DNA of 64,000 bases from Pseudomonas fluorescens (GCF_002022275.1 NZ_MSDF01000016.1:64301-128300), one strand, 5' to 3'; positions 15,156 through 23,972 are shown, counted from the stretch's first letter. The notes: generated from the letters alone by a model not told the origin. Program-made: numbers and translations.

Positions 15156-16979
15156 TCAGTTCATCAGAACATCCTTGGGCTTGATCACCTGCGTGCTCTT
15201 CACCAGAAAGTCCGGGCTGCGGTTACCGGTCAGGTCGATGGCGACGAAGTAGCGGTAGGTTTGCGGGTTGTAACTGACAATGGTCTCGCCGGCGCGTCCG
15301 GTGAATGCGTCCGCCAGCATGAGGCGCGTGTTGGCTTCTTTTCCGATCCCGCGCAGGTCCAGCTTGTCAGTGCCGCTGGTGAAATCGGTGAACAGCCGGG
15401 CGTTGGCGAATGTTGAGTCGCTCGCCTTGTTAAAGACGAAACCGGGCCTGGCGGGCGAGGTATCCATTCGTTTTATCAGGGGCGGCACAAAGTTGACGTT
15501 GTGAGGCGCCACCATATCCTCGGGTTTGACTCGCCCGTGCGTCTTGATCACCAGGTCGGGTTTGCCATTGCCTGTCAGGTCGATTTCGACCATCCCTGCA
15601 CCGGTTTTTTCGTCGTAGGTCAGTCGCGCCTGGCCGGCTTTTCCACTCCAGTTGTCTGCAAATGACAGCGAGGTCAGCCCTGCGTTTTTCAAGGCTTGGG
15701 ACACGTCGATTTTGTCGACGCCGCTGGTGAAGTCCATGATTTCGTCCGGAGCTTCAGGCGTGGAGTCGCTGGCGTGGTTGTAGACGAAGGTGTCGGCGCC
15801 ACGGCCGCCACGCAAGCGATCCGCGCCGCCGCCACCCGTGAGCCGGTTGTCGGCGTCGTTACCGATCAGCGTGTCGTGGCCTGAGCCGCCGATGGCGTTT
15901 TCGATAAGGCAACCGCGGGCAATCGAGACGTTGCCTTGGTAGCCACCCACATCGGAGAAAGAGCCGGTGTTGAGGTTGATGACCTGGTTATTGCCGTAGC
16001 CCGAGAAATCCAGCGTGTCGTTACCGGCGCCGTCCCAGACGCAAAAGGCGGCGGCGTCACGGTAATCTCTCAACGAGTGTTCGTCTCGCCCGCTGTTGGA
16101 ATTGAAGCCGTACGTGTTGTTTTCCCGGCGAGTTTGGTAATTGGCCCCGTACTTGTGCTGGATGGCACTGATGTCATCCATCATGGGGCCCTTTGGCAAG
16201 TCTGGGAGGTGTTTGCCACTGCTTTGAGCGCTGAAATAACTCATGACGGAATGGGCTTTGGAGTCTTGGCCGTAGATTCGTTTTGAGTCGTCTGGTCGGC
16301 CGTCGTAGTCGCCCGGGTGATTCAGGCCGAGGGCGTGGCCGATCTCATGGGTTATGTGATGGCGTACCGCAAATTTTTCGTTGTAGCGGGTGTCACCGCC
16401 GACACTGCCTTTGTAGGTGCGGTAAGGGTAGGCGCCATCGGCCACCGCAATGTTGTCGTGTATGCGGAAGGTCAGCCGACCCTCTGCCCGGGGGCCGTCT
16501 TCAGTGAAGGCCAGATTGGCCACATCGCCCCATGATTCAACGGAGCGTTGGGCCTCTTGCTTCTGCTGGGCGTTGAACTCTCTGCCCAGGTGATAGTTGA
16601 AGGTGTAGGAAATTTCGGTTTTGTTATTTCGGTTAGAGTCCTGCCAGGTGGTGGTACTTCGTGTGAGTTGCTCGACGGCCTGTTGCTTGTTAAAGGAATG
16701 CCTGTTGGCCCTGCTTATGTACGGGTCGTTCGGGCGCAGGGTGGTGTCACGGTTGCCTGGGCTTGCGTTTTGAGCGTCTGTAACCGCGTTATCTGCACGC
16801 CGATTGTGTTGAAAATGCTGGTATTGAACTGGGCGCACAAAGCGATGAGGCGTGAGAAGTTGAACAAACGGCCGCAAGAGTGCATGCAAGCCGGAATGTC
16901 GAGCCGAGCGCTTGGCCTGTTGGGCGGGTTGTGGTTGGAACGTGTAGGCCGGTGTTCTGAAATCTATTCTCAAGGTCAT
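15156..16979 (-). CDS. serralysin-like secreted metalloprotease (M10B) with RTX repeats
   Basis: A 607-residue protein. The zinc site HEIGHALGLNHP is at about 211-222, with Met-turn SVMSY at 244-248 (Met246, Tyr248). RTX calcium-binding nonapeptides (GGSGHDTLIG, GGGGADRLRGGRGADTFVY) lie at about 360-395. Two tandem copies of a C-terminal module follow, each with DFTSG-DK-D and a DLTGN...PD motif (about 400-500 and 510-600). The family is exported by type I secretion using a C-terminal signal. No T1SS or inhibitor gene adjoins it. The N-terminal region of about 110 residues is unusually long and basic. It is a probable exoprotease, but the substrate is unknown. Confidence 0.88.
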   Translation of the reverse strand: MTLRIDFRTPAYTFQPQPAQQAKRSARHSGLHALLRPFVQLLTPHRFVRPVQYQHFQHNRRADNAVTDAQNASPGNRDTTLRPNDPYISRANRHSFNKQQAVEQLTRSTTTWQDSNRNNKTEISYTFNYHLGREFNAQQKQEAQRSVESWGDVANLAFTEDGPRAEGRLTFRIHDNIAVADGAYPYRTYKGSVGGDTRYNEKFAVRHHITHEIGHALGLNHPGDYDGRPDDSKRIYGQDSKAHSVMSYFSAQSSGKHLPDLPKGPMMDDISAIQHKYGANYQTRRENNTYGFNSNSGRDEHSLRDYRDAAAFCVWDGAGNDTLDFSGYGNNQVINLNTGSFSDVGGYQGNVSIARGCLIENAIGGSGHDTLIGNDADNRLTGGGGADRLRGGRGADTFVYNHASDSTPEAPDEIMDFTSGVDKIDVSQALKNAGLTSLSFADNWSGKAGQARLTYDEKTGAGMVEIDLTGNGKPDLVIKTHGRVKPEDMVAPHNVNFVPPLIKRMDTSPARPGFVFNKASDSTFANARLFTDFTSGTDKLDLRGIGKEANTRLMLADAFTGRAGETIVSYNPQTYRYFVAIDLTGNRSPDFLVKSTQVIKPKDVLMN

Positions 16980-17318
16980 TATTCTCGTTGGGTAGGTGCA
17001 GTGCTCCTTACTTGATCAAGTTCGCGAATTCCCTTCCGTTGAGCACAAAGCTGCCAGTGCGAAGGCGAGTTTCCAAAGGCTGTTATGTGTCCAGGTAAGT
17101 CACCAGTCGAAGGTTTACCCGCGCTTGGAACGGGAGCCTGTCTATTCACGGAATGTTTAGTTTTAGCGGTGATGCCCGTCGCCGCTGGGGCGCGGCGCTA
17201 CATACATTTACCTTGATAGGCTGCTCGGATTTCTCCGGCAACGAAGGCCTTTAACCCGAATGCGCTAAGCCCTGCGTCTGACCTTGTGAATGGATTATTC
17301 ACACACGAGGTTAAGCCA
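16980..17318. other. divergent promoter region, protease and VWA gene
   Basis: 339 bp between divergent genes. No repeats or hairpins stand out and no gene is seen. Both promoters should lie here. Confidence 0.4.
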
Positions 17319-18947
17319 ATGTCCCGTCCTCTTTTTGCTGCCCAAGGCTTCGCCGTTACCCTGCTGGTAACGCTGGCAGGTTGCGGGTTGTCGTCTTCCC
17401 GTGATGTGCCGAAACCGGCCGAAGCTGCCCCGGTCTCCGAACTGCAGAGCGAACCCGCCCAGGGTGCATTGAGCAAACGCATGGCCATGCCTGCACCCAT
17501 GGCCACGCGCCTCGTCATGCAAGATTCGTCGGCGACGCAGTACCGCAGCGAGCCTCGTGAACAGTACGAAAACCTGCCGGAAAACCCGGTGCACCGCGTC
17601 GCTGAAACCCCTGTCTCGACCTTCAGCGTTGACGTGGACACCGGCAGTTACGCCAACGTAAGACGTTTCCTCAACCAGGGTAGCCGGCCACCCGAAGGCG
17701 CTGTGCGACTGGAAGAGATGGTCAATTACTTCCCTTACAGCTACGCGCTGCCCACTGATGGCTCGCCCTTTGGCGTGACCACTGAAGTGGCCGCCACACC
17801 CTGGAACCCACACACCCGACTCCTGCGCATCGGCATCAAGGCCTCCGACCGTGCCGTGGCCGACTTGCCGCCGGCCAACCTGGTATTTCTGGTGGACGTG
17901 TCTGGCTCAATGGACCGTCGCGAAGGCTTGCCGCTGGTGAAAAGCACCCTGAAATTGCTGGTGGACCAGTTGCGCGATCAGGATCGTGTGTCGCTGGTGG
18001 TCTATGCCGGCGAATCCCGCGTAGTGCTTGAACCTACTTCCGGGCGCGATAAAACCAAAATCCGCAGCGCCATCGACCAGCTCACGGCGGGTGGCTCCAC
18101 CGCCGGTGCATCCGGCATTGAGCTGGCTTATCAGATGGCCCGTGCAGGCTTTATCGACAAAGGCATCAACCGCATCCTGCTGGCCACCGACGGTGACTTC
18201 AATGTGGGCATCAGCGACTTCGACAGCCTCAAGCAGATGGCTGCCGAACAGCGCAAAAGCGGGGTTTCCCTGACCACCCTGGGTTTTGGTGTGGATAACT
18301 ATAACGAGCACCTGATGGAGCAACTGGCCGACGCGGGCGACGGCAATTACGCCTACATCGATAACCTGCGCGAAGCCCACAAGGTGCTGGTGGACCAGCT
18401 GAGTTCAACCCTCGCGGTGGTGGCGCGGGACGTGAAGTTGCAAGTGGAATTCAACCCGGCTCAGGTCAGCGAATATCGCCTGCTGGGTTATGAAAACCGC
18501 GCCTTGAAGCGTGAGGATTTCAACAATGACAAAGTCGATGCAGGAGAGATCGGCGCAGGGCATACGGTGACCGCGCTGTACGAAATTGTGCCGAAGGGTG
18601 AGAAGGGCTGGCTGGAACCGCTGCGCTACGCTGTCGACGCCAGGGCCGAAGGTAACTCCGCTGAACTGGCGATGCTGCGCGTGCGCTATAAGCCTGCGAG
18701 CGGTGGCGCCAGCCAATTGATCGAGCGGCCCATCAGCACCACACCTAGCCGGGCCAGCGACGACTTGCGCTTCTCGGCCGCAGTGGCGGCCTTCGCCCAA
18801 CAGCTCAAGGGCGATGGCCGCTACACTGGCAACATGAGTCTGCAGGACACCGCCGCACTGGCCCGCTCGGCCCGGGGCGACGACCCGTTCGGGTTGCGCA
18901 ATGAATTCGTGCAACTGGTGGAGTTGGCGCAGAGTCTCAAGCACTAA
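17319..18947 (+). CDS. VWA-domain lipoprotein, YfbK-like
   Basis: A 542-residue lipoprotein. ATG 17319 opens a signal peptide with lipobox VTLAGC. An N-terminal region (TFSVDVDTGSYANVRRFLNQ, about 98-117) is followed by a von Willebrand A domain with the MIDAS motif DVSGSMD (about 195-201) and ATDGDFNVG, then a C-terminal DUF3520-like part ending DPFGLRNEFVQLVELAQSLK. This is the YfbK layout. VWA proteins bind partner proteins through a metal ion. The gene is followed by an ECF sigma factor and its partner, and the trio is a recurrent neighbourhood. The role is unknown. Confidence 0.88.
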   Translation: MSRPLFAAQGFAVTLLVTLAGCGLSSSRDVPKPAEAAPVSELQSEPAQGALSKRMAMPAPMATRLVMQDSSATQYRSEPREQYENLPENPVHRVAETPVSTFSVDVDTGSYANVRRFLNQGSRPPEGAVRLEEMVNYFPYSYALPTDGSPFGVTTEVAATPWNPHTRLLRIGIKASDRAVADLPPANLVFLVDVSGSMDRREGLPLVKSTLKLLVDQLRDQDRVSLVVYAGESRVVLEPTSGRDKTKIRSAIDQLTAGGSTAGASGIELAYQMARAGFIDKGINRILLATDGDFNVGISDFDSLKQMAAEQRKSGVSLTTLGFGVDNYNEHLMEQLADAGDGNYAYIDNLREAHKVLVDQLSSTLAVVARDVKLQVEFNPAQVSEYRLLGYENRALKREDFNNDKVDAGEIGAGHTVTALYEIVPKGEKGWLEPLRYAVDARAEGNSAELAMLRVRYKPASGGASQLIERPISTTPSRASDDLRFSAAVAAFAQQLKGDGRYTGNMSLQDTAALARSARGDDPFGLRNEFVQLVELAQSLKH

Positions 18948-18958
18948 CGACGATCAAA

Positions 18959-19045
18959 TGTGGGAGCGGGCTTGCTCGCGATGCAGGCAACTCGGTGCAT
19001 CAGTTAGTCTGAGTGGATGCCATCGCAGGCAAGCCAGCTCCCACA
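18959..19045. repeat. REPIN
   Basis: TGTGGGAGCGGGCTTGCTCGCGA and an inverted GGCAAGCCAGCTCCCACA arm form a REP doublet between the VWA gene and the sigma factor. Such doublets are spread by RAYT transposases and can form large hairpins in RNA or DNA. Confidence 0.85.
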
Positions 19046-19087
19046 CTGGGCCGGTTTTAATTTGCTGAAAGGAGTTCGCCACCAGAC

Positions 19088-19660
19088 ATGGCCGTTCCAG
19101 ATGATTCACCCAGCGACGAATCGCTGCTGGCCCGCTACCGGACCGGCGACGCTGCCGCGTTCGAAGTTTTGTATGCGCGGCACCGCCAGGGCCTTTACCG
19201 GTTTCTGGTGTCCCTGAGCAACAAGGCCGAACTCGCCGAAGAGGTGTATCAGGAGACCTGGCTCAGCCTGATCCGCAGCACCACCCAGCCACAGGGGCGC
19301 GCGAGTTTTCGTACGTGGTTGTTCCAGATTGCCCGCAACCGCCTGATCGATCACTGGCGCAAGCACGGCATCCACAACCCGCTGCACGACAGCTACGACG
19401 AACAACTGCACGCCCAGGCCGACGACAGCGCCGGGCCCGAGCAACAGTTGAGCCTGAGCCGCGACCAGGCGCGCCTTGACGCCGCGCTGCAAGCGTTGCC
19501 CGAAGACCAGCGCGAAGTGTTCCTGCTGCGCCTGCACGGCGAGCTCGACGTGCCGCAAATCGCCGAGCTCACCAACACCCCGCTGGAAACCGTGAAAAGC
19601 CGCCTGCGTTACGCCCAGCAGAAACTGCGCCGCCTGCTGGCCGAGGAGATAACCGTATGA
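19088..19660 (+). CDS. ECF-type RNA polymerase sigma factor
   Basis: A 190-residue sigma-70 family protein. Region 2 is at about 10-80 (LLARYRTGDAAAFEVLYARH, then FRTWLFQIARNRLIDHWRK) and region 4 at about 130-185 (LPEDQREVFLLRLHGELDVP, TPLETVKSRLRYAQQKLRR). It directs polymerase to its own promoter set. It overlaps the next gene by ATGA at 19657, the usual arrangement with an anti-sigma partner. It is cotranscribed with or follows the VWA lipoprotein. Confidence 0.92.
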   Translation: MAVPDDSPSDESLLARYRTGDAAAFEVLYARHRQGLYRFLVSLSNKAELAEEVYQETWLSLIRSTTQPQGRASFRTWLFQIARNRLIDHWRKHGIHNPLHDSYDEQLHAQADDSAGPEQQLSLSRDQARLDAALQALPEDQREVFLLRLHGELDVPQIAELTNTPLETVKSRLRYAQQKLRRLLAEEITV

Positions 19661-20259
19661 CCGACTCCCGACATACCCAGGATTCCGACGACGTGTTGCT
19701 GCAACACTTTCGTCAACACAGCACCGGCGAGCCGCCGGCGTCCCTGGACGCCTTCATCCTCAACGCCGCCCGCCGCGAAGCCCCGGCACCCCAACCGAGC
19801 CTCTGGCAACGCTGGCTGCAAGCCTGTATGCGTCCACGCTGGCAGATGGCATTTGCCACCGTCGCTGGTGTAGCGCTGTTGGTCGGCGTGGTCATGCGCT
19901 CACCCGTGCCGCAGCCGGACATCTCCACCGCGACCTTCTCCGCCCTTCATCAAGAAGCCGCCCGCCCGGCGCCGCAAGCGTATTCCGCACCTGCGCCCAT
20001 GGCGCGTATGGCCGCACCAAGGGCTGAGAGCGCCCCGGCGCAAGCGGAAATCGCCGGTTCGTTGGCGGATGCGCCGGCAGCAAAGCTGAGCAAGCGCGCA
20101 GCGGTGGTATTGCCTTCGTTGGAGGAGGGGTTGCAAGAGATCGTGAACCTGCGCGAGGCCGGGCAGGCCAGGCTGGCAGATGAGAAGCTGCTGGCGCTGT
20201 ACAAACGCTTCCCACAGGAAGACTTGCCGGCGCGGCTGGAGGCGTTGCAAAAGCCTTGA
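19657..20259 (+). CDS. putative membrane anti-sigma partner
   Basis: A 200-residue protein with a cytoplasmic N-terminal domain (about 1-60), one membrane helix (FATVAGVALLVGVVM, about 67-81) and an Ala/Pro-rich periplasmic part. The topology and 4-nt overlap with the sigma gene point to an anti-sigma factor. The HxxxCxxC zinc motif of classic anti-sigma domains is absent, so the call rests on topology and context. It ends at a strong terminator. Confidence 0.7.
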   Translation: MTDSRHTQDSDDVLLQHFRQHSTGEPPASLDAFILNAARREAPAPQPSLWQRWLQACMRPRWQMAFATVAGVALLVGVVMRSPVPQPDISTATFSALHQEAARPAPQAYSAPAPMARMAAPRAESAPAQAEIAGSLADAPAAKLSKRAAVVLPSLEEGLQEIVNLREAGQARLADEKLLALYKRFPQEDLPARLEALQKP

Positions 20260-20274
20260 AACAGGCGCCCACCA

Positions 20275-20308
20275 AAAAGCCCCAGGTCTTTCGACCTGGG
20301 GCTTTTTT
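20275..20308. terminator. rho-independent terminator
   Basis: AAAAAGCCCCAGGTC-TTTC-GACCTGGGGCTTTTTT is a near-perfect bidirectional terminator after the anti-sigma gene, and it marks the end of core sequence before the satellite. Confidence 0.9.
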
Positions 20309-20317
20309 GTGTGTATC

Positions 20318-20340
20318 TGGTGCCCCGGCGTCGTTTGAAC
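20318..20340. other. candidate attL, imperfect copy of the tRNA-Arg 3' end
   Basis: TGGTGCCCCGGCGTCGTTTGAAC matches the tRNA 3' end (TGGTGCACCCGGCGGGATTCGAAC, 36927-36950) in the same orientation, apart from one missing base and a few substitutions. It lies just after a core-gene terminator, in the position and direction expected for the left attachment site. True att cores are usually identical, so this is tentative. Confidence 0.4.
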
Positions 20341-20466
20341 TGGGCGGTAAGATGCCCGGTTTATAAGGGTTCTTGTGGTGGTGTCTCGGTTAGGCATACA
20401 CAGGGGCATACACGCCCCCTCGTGCTGGGTGTGCATCTGGCATGAAATACGTTCGTATGCCCAGGT

Positions 20467-20667
20467 CTAGCACTGGTACCGGTCCTTGATCATCCTATCG
20501 AAATAAGTACCTTTCGAGCCGGCCCCCATTAGGCCCTGATGGATGTTAGGTGGGACGCGGCAGTAGTCGTAAGTACGCCCTTGCTTGAACGTGATTTTCA
20601 TCCTGCCTGTAGCTGGGTCATAGCCGACAGCTGTGATCGCCGTCGAGTTGACACGAACCATATCCAT
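20467..20667 (-). CDS. KTSC-domain protein
   Basis: A 66-residue protein: VNSTAITAVGYDPATGRMKI, then F-QGRTYDYCRVPPNIHQGLM and a final SKGTYFDRMIKDRYQC. This is the KTSC domain, which takes its name from a lysyl-tRNA-synthetase C-terminal-like module and may bind nucleic acid. ATG 20667 follows TAGGGAAAGCG. An extension to 20814 has no support. It sits just inside the left end of the satellite. Confidence 0.85.
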   Translation of the reverse strand: MDMVRVNSTAITAVGYDPATGRMKITFKQGRTYDYCRVPPNIHQGLMGAGSKGTYFDRMIKDRYQC

Positions 20668-20766
20668 AGCGCTTTCCCTACCCCTGATTGATAACGTTCT
20701 CTGTTCTGATACTAGTCGGTGTTTCGTTCGGCGGTGCCATTGCGTCCGTCCAAAAGGTGGGCGGTG

Positions 20767-21093
20767 CTGAAAAGCTGCTGGGGACCCTGAGGTTTTTCTT
20801 CCAGCACGGGGCATGAAACCCGCGGGATCGAGTTAGTGGGAGGTGCCGGAAGTTACTGAAATTTCAATCGTTGAAATTGAAAGGATCTTGAAGAAAAAGG
20901 GCCATCGTTACAGCTTCGGTAAAGGTGGCCGTATTTGTTGCGGATAGTGAACACCTCCATTGCGTCAACCATGGTGACGGGTGTCAACCACGTCAACCAG
21001 TCAACCAACTTAAAAAATCCAGCCGCTAACACGAACGCGCGGGTTCTATGCCCCGTGTCTATCCGAAATGCCCAGGGTCCCCAACGGCTTTCC
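20767..21093. repeat. origin-region module, inverted pair flanking GTCAACC iterons
   Basis: A conserved block of about 70 bp occurs inverted at 20767-20835 and direct at 21025-21093. Shared parts are GCTAACACGA-CGCGGGTT-C-ATGCCCCGTG and CCAGGGTCCCC. Between the two lie four copies of GTCAACC (20964, 20983, 20992, 21000). A perfect palindrome AATTTCAA-TCG-TTGAAATT lies at 20860-20878. The likely role is a replication origin or control region of a P4-like element. Confidence 0.6.
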
Positions 21094-21113
21094 GATTCAT
21101 AGGGCAAATGCAC

Positions 21114-21226
21114 TGGTGAACAGCAGTTCACCCGGTTCACCTGTTCACTAAGCTGGGCATCTTTCCGCTGACACGATCACGCGGGTTTCCTACCCCGTGC
21201 CGAATCAACATGCGTAGGGGCCCCCG
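21114..21226. repeat. P4-type iterons (GGTGAACAG) and second conserved block
   Basis: GGTGAACAG at 21114-21122 is followed by inverted copies GTTCACC (21126, 21135) and CTGTTCAC (21141). GGTGAACAG is, as I recall, the type I iteron bound by the P4 alpha primase-helicase at ori and crr. The conserved block (GCTGACACGATCACGCGGGT, about 21167-21226) follows. Confidence 0.6.
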
Positions 21227-21315
21227 CGTGTCTAGGCAAAACCAGCAGCATGATTGATCTCGCCGCGCTGGGGGTTGCATTTCAGAAGGGGCTCGGGGGG
21301 ATACCTTAAAAAACG

Positions 21316-21437
21316 GTGTTACGGGCGTTACGCGTGTTACATGCATGCATAACTATATGATTCCAAACGATTTATATGGTGTTACACGGATATGTTTCAT
21401 TTGTCGATAGACGTGTTACATAGCAAATAGGTGTTAC
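21316..21437. repeat. GTGTTAC iteron cluster, left copy
   Basis: Five exact GTGTTAC heptamers (21316, 21334, 21379, 21413, 21431) and one CGTTAC variant. The first 40 bp (TTAAAAAACG, then TTACGGG and TTACGCGTGTTAC) recur inverted at about 35469-35508. This is a probable initiator-binding array for the satellite primase-helicase. Confidence 0.65.
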
Positions 21438-21577
21438 ATCAATAACCGCTCCGGAAGGGGGGTTATGATGATTAAGACGACTGTCACCGCATCAGAACCC
21501 TTCGCTTTGAAGTGCCGCTATCGGCCTAAGCGGCCATTTCGTGGCACTCAATTTCACCCTCTAGGAGGCCTATACGG

Positions 21578-23185
21578 ATGCGCAACAAGCCTGGCCGAAA
21601 TGATCCTTGCCCTTGCGGTAGCGGCCGCAAGCTCAAAAAATGCCATGGGTCCATCAACAATCTCGAAATAGTGCAGAAGCTGAATGGACCGCGCATGCGA
21701 CAGGAGATACAGATGACACTTGCTCGTCATGAAGCCCAAGAGTTTCAGAGGCGTGAGCAGCAGGGCCTCGGCAGGCCTATCATTTCCGCTGAGTTCCATG
21801 ATCACAGAATCATAGCCGTCGGTCAGACGATGCATTTCTCACAGAAGTGGAAAACGTTTCACGACTTCCTGCACGACTACCCGAAGATCGTCTTGGGTAG
21901 TGAATGGTGGATGTCTGAGGGAAGTAAGCCTCCAGAAGAGCGACATCGTATTCTCACTTGGGCGGTCCGCTGCTATGAGCACTCGAAAGCTCATATGGAA
22001 CAGATGGGGACAGGTGTTCCGCAGCCGATGACGGGGGCTAATGGTGCCTATATGCGCTTCGCATATGACCTTTACAGCCTGAAGCACGCCATCGAGGTCC
22101 AGAAGCTGCTTATCGACCGAATCAAATGCCCTAAGAACTTCCCCGGCGCGTTGTACGAAGTACGGGTCGCCGCCGCCCTGATTCGGGCAGGCTTCAGCCT
22201 GCAGCACCAAGATGAAACTGACAGACGTACTACTCACGTTGAGTTCATCGCTACGGACACTAAGTCCGGTGCGATCTACGCAGTTGAGGCCAAGCGACGA
22301 GAAGGGGGGCGGATGAAAATCAACAGGCAAATGAATCGCGCTTTGAGCAAAAAGTCGGATCATCCTCGCATTGTTTTCATTGACACAAACGACGGACGCC
22401 TGGAACTGGGCAGAGGTCAGCCTAACCCTGTAGCGCTTGTGGAGGCTGAAAACCTCTTAAAGCTATATGAGCGAGACCCTACTGGGCAAAAGCTTCCGCA
22501 GGCATATGTCATAGTCACCTTCGATCCAGAGGAGCATCACCTTGATGCAATTGATCTGCCTTACGGAGTGCTGCTGTGGGGCTTCCACCTCGAAGATCTT
22601 CACCCTGGGCTGAAAAACCTGCTTCAACAGGTCAAAACTAGGCGCCGGCATGCGCCCGTCTTTGCGCTGCTGGAGTCGATGCAGAAGCACCGGCGCATTC
22701 CCGCTACGTTCGATGGAGAGGCCGAGTCGTTCTCTGGTGGAATTCCCAAGGCACGGCTACAGGTTGGTCAGCGGATGGAGGTACCAGGACCTAATGGGAC
22801 GCAGATCGAGGCGACGCTAGAGAATTGCGTCGTCATGCCGAAGTCGGGTGAGGCATTTTGTATCGCTTGTAGCGACGATCAGCAGCGCTTCATAGTCAAG
22901 ATTCCGTTGATGGATGATGAACTAAAGGCCCATGCCCAGCACCCTAAGACCTTCTTTGGAGTTATTGATAGGAATGCTGGCCGCTCTAGTCCGAAGACTG
23001 ACCTGGACTGGTTCGACTTCCTCTTGGAAACATACTCGAGCAGCACAAAAGAGAAACTGATCGAGCTCATGGACCATGCACCCGACATTGAACGATTGAA
23101 GGAGATGACCCAAGAAGACTTGGCCGACGAATATTGCGTTCGAATGGCAGGCGCAATGGTGGAAGCCCATATGGAAATGATGTGA
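21578..23185 (+). CDS. SEC-C protein with a PD-(D/E)XK-like nuclease core, candidate defence gene
   Basis: A 535-residue protein. An N-terminal SEC-C zinc motif, GRNDPCPCGSGRKLKKCHG (about 6-24), is followed by a helical region and, at about 190-245, a segment that looks like a restriction-endonuclease fold: YEVRVAAALIRAGF helix, HVEFIA strand, AVEAKRR strand with the E-x-K pair. A C-terminal part of about 250 residues is unrecognised. AGGAGG at 21563-21568 fits ATG 21578. It is 50 bp upstream of an MltR-like gene on the same strand, directly after the origin region. A nuclease role in phage defence is inferred from the motif and the Kiwa and STAND neighbours. It is not a known named system to me. 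Confidence 0.65.
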   Translation: MRNKPGRNDPCPCGSGRKLKKCHGSINNLEIVQKLNGPRMRQEIQMTLARHEAQEFQRREQQGLGRPIISAEFHDHRIIAVGQTMHFSQKWKTFHDFLHDYPKIVLGSEWWMSEGSKPPEERHRILTWAVRCYEHSKAHMEQMGTGVPQPMTGANGAYMRFAYDLYSLKHAIEVQKLLIDRIKCPKNFPGALYEVRVAAALIRAGFSLQHQDETDRRTTHVEFIATDTKSGAIYAVEAKRREGGRMKINRQMNRALSKKSDHPRIVFIDTNDGRLELGRGQPNPVALVEAENLLKLYERDPTGQKLPQAYVIVTFDPEEHHLDAIDLPYGVLLWGFHLEDLHPGLKNLLQQVKTRRRHAPVFALLESMQKHRRIPATFDGEAESFSGGIPKARLQVGQRMEVPGPNGTQIEATLENCVVMPKSGEAFCIACSDDQQRFIVKIPLMDDELKAHAQHPKTFFGVIDRNAGRSSPKTDLDWFDFLLETYSSSTKEKLIELMDHAPDIERLKEMTQEDLADEYCVRMAGAMVEAHMEMM

Positions 23186-23235
23186 CTCACTCTCCGACTC
23201 TATCGACACTTTTTCGGCGCTATTGAGGTACAGCT

Positions 23236-23754
23236 ATGAACGATATTCCCAAGACACTTGCGGAGACTCATCCGCATCTCAGCGGCTTCATGGACTTCCT
23301 TGCCGACTTTAACAAAGAGACGGAGCGCGGAACTGCGTTGGCCGCTGCTGCAATGCTCGATGAGCAGCTTGCTCGGATCATCGAGGCCTTCCTCATCCCT
23401 AACAAAGGAAGTAAGGCTCTCATTGACGGCTTCAATGCGCCGCTTGGAACATTTTCCGCACGCATCGCTTCCTCATTCGCCTTGGGCCTTTTATCTGAAG
23501 TCGAGTACAGGGAATGCGAGTTGATCCGAAAGGTACGCAACGAATTTGCGCATCAAATTAAGGTTTCATTCAAGAGTGCGAAGGTCGCGAATCTCTGTTC
23601 GCTACTGCAGCTTTCGGCGAAAAGCTATGCCGATATTCACGTCGACACCAGAGGCCTGTTCACCACCGCAGCAGTCGCGCTGATCTTGAATTTGACAAAT
23701 CGCCCACACTACGTTGGGCAAAAGCGGTTACAGGTGGAGAACTGGAAGACGTAA
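23236..23754 (+). CDS. MltR-like protein
   Basis: A 172-residue helical protein. FNKETERGTALAAAAMLDEQ (about 30-49), FSARIASSFALGLLSEVEY and IRKVRNEFAHQ (about 100-110) match the MltR family pattern (mannitol operon repressor and its many relatives). The RN-FAH helix also resembles that in HEPN-like proteins, so an RNase or toxin-regulating role is possible but the Rx4-6H spacing needs checking. No mannitol genes are near. It probably forms a two-gene unit with the SEC-C protein. Confidence 0.75.
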   Translation: MNDIPKTLAETHPHLSGFMDFLADFNKETERGTALAAAAMLDEQLARIIEAFLIPNKGSKALIDGFNAPLGTFSARIASSFALGLLSEVEYRECELIRKVRNEFAHQIKVSFKSAKVANLCSLLQLSAKSYADIHVDTRGLFTTAAVALILNLTNRPHYVGQKRLQVENWKT

Positions 23755-23972
23755 CCCTTGCTTTCATAGCCGGGCCGGGCTTACTCATACCAGCGACCGG
23801 AGAGGTGATGTCCGCTTTGGGTACAATCGTCTGGTTGAGGGGGGCTGCGGATATAGGCTAGAAATAAGTGAGAGCGCAGAGACAGCCACTGCCATTGCCA
23901 ATGCCATCATTGTGCTAGTCTGCATTAGCGGCAGCGAATCCTTCGGTGCCACTCGCTAGGAGCGGGTACTGG

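Noticed and set aside
20318-20345. Second tRNA gene or full tRNA fragment at the left end
   Set aside because: Only the last part resembles a tRNA 3' end. The T stem does not pair and there is no upstream D or anticodon arm.
20853-21140. 95-codon minus-strand frame in the origin region
   Set aside because: It runs through the iterons and the palindrome and has no recognisable motif. Iteron repeats explain its composition better than a gene.
21578-23185. SecA or a ribosome-linked SEC-C protein
   Set aside because: The SEC-C motif is at the N terminus and no SecA ATPase motifs follow. The gene lies in satellite cargo, not near secretion genes.
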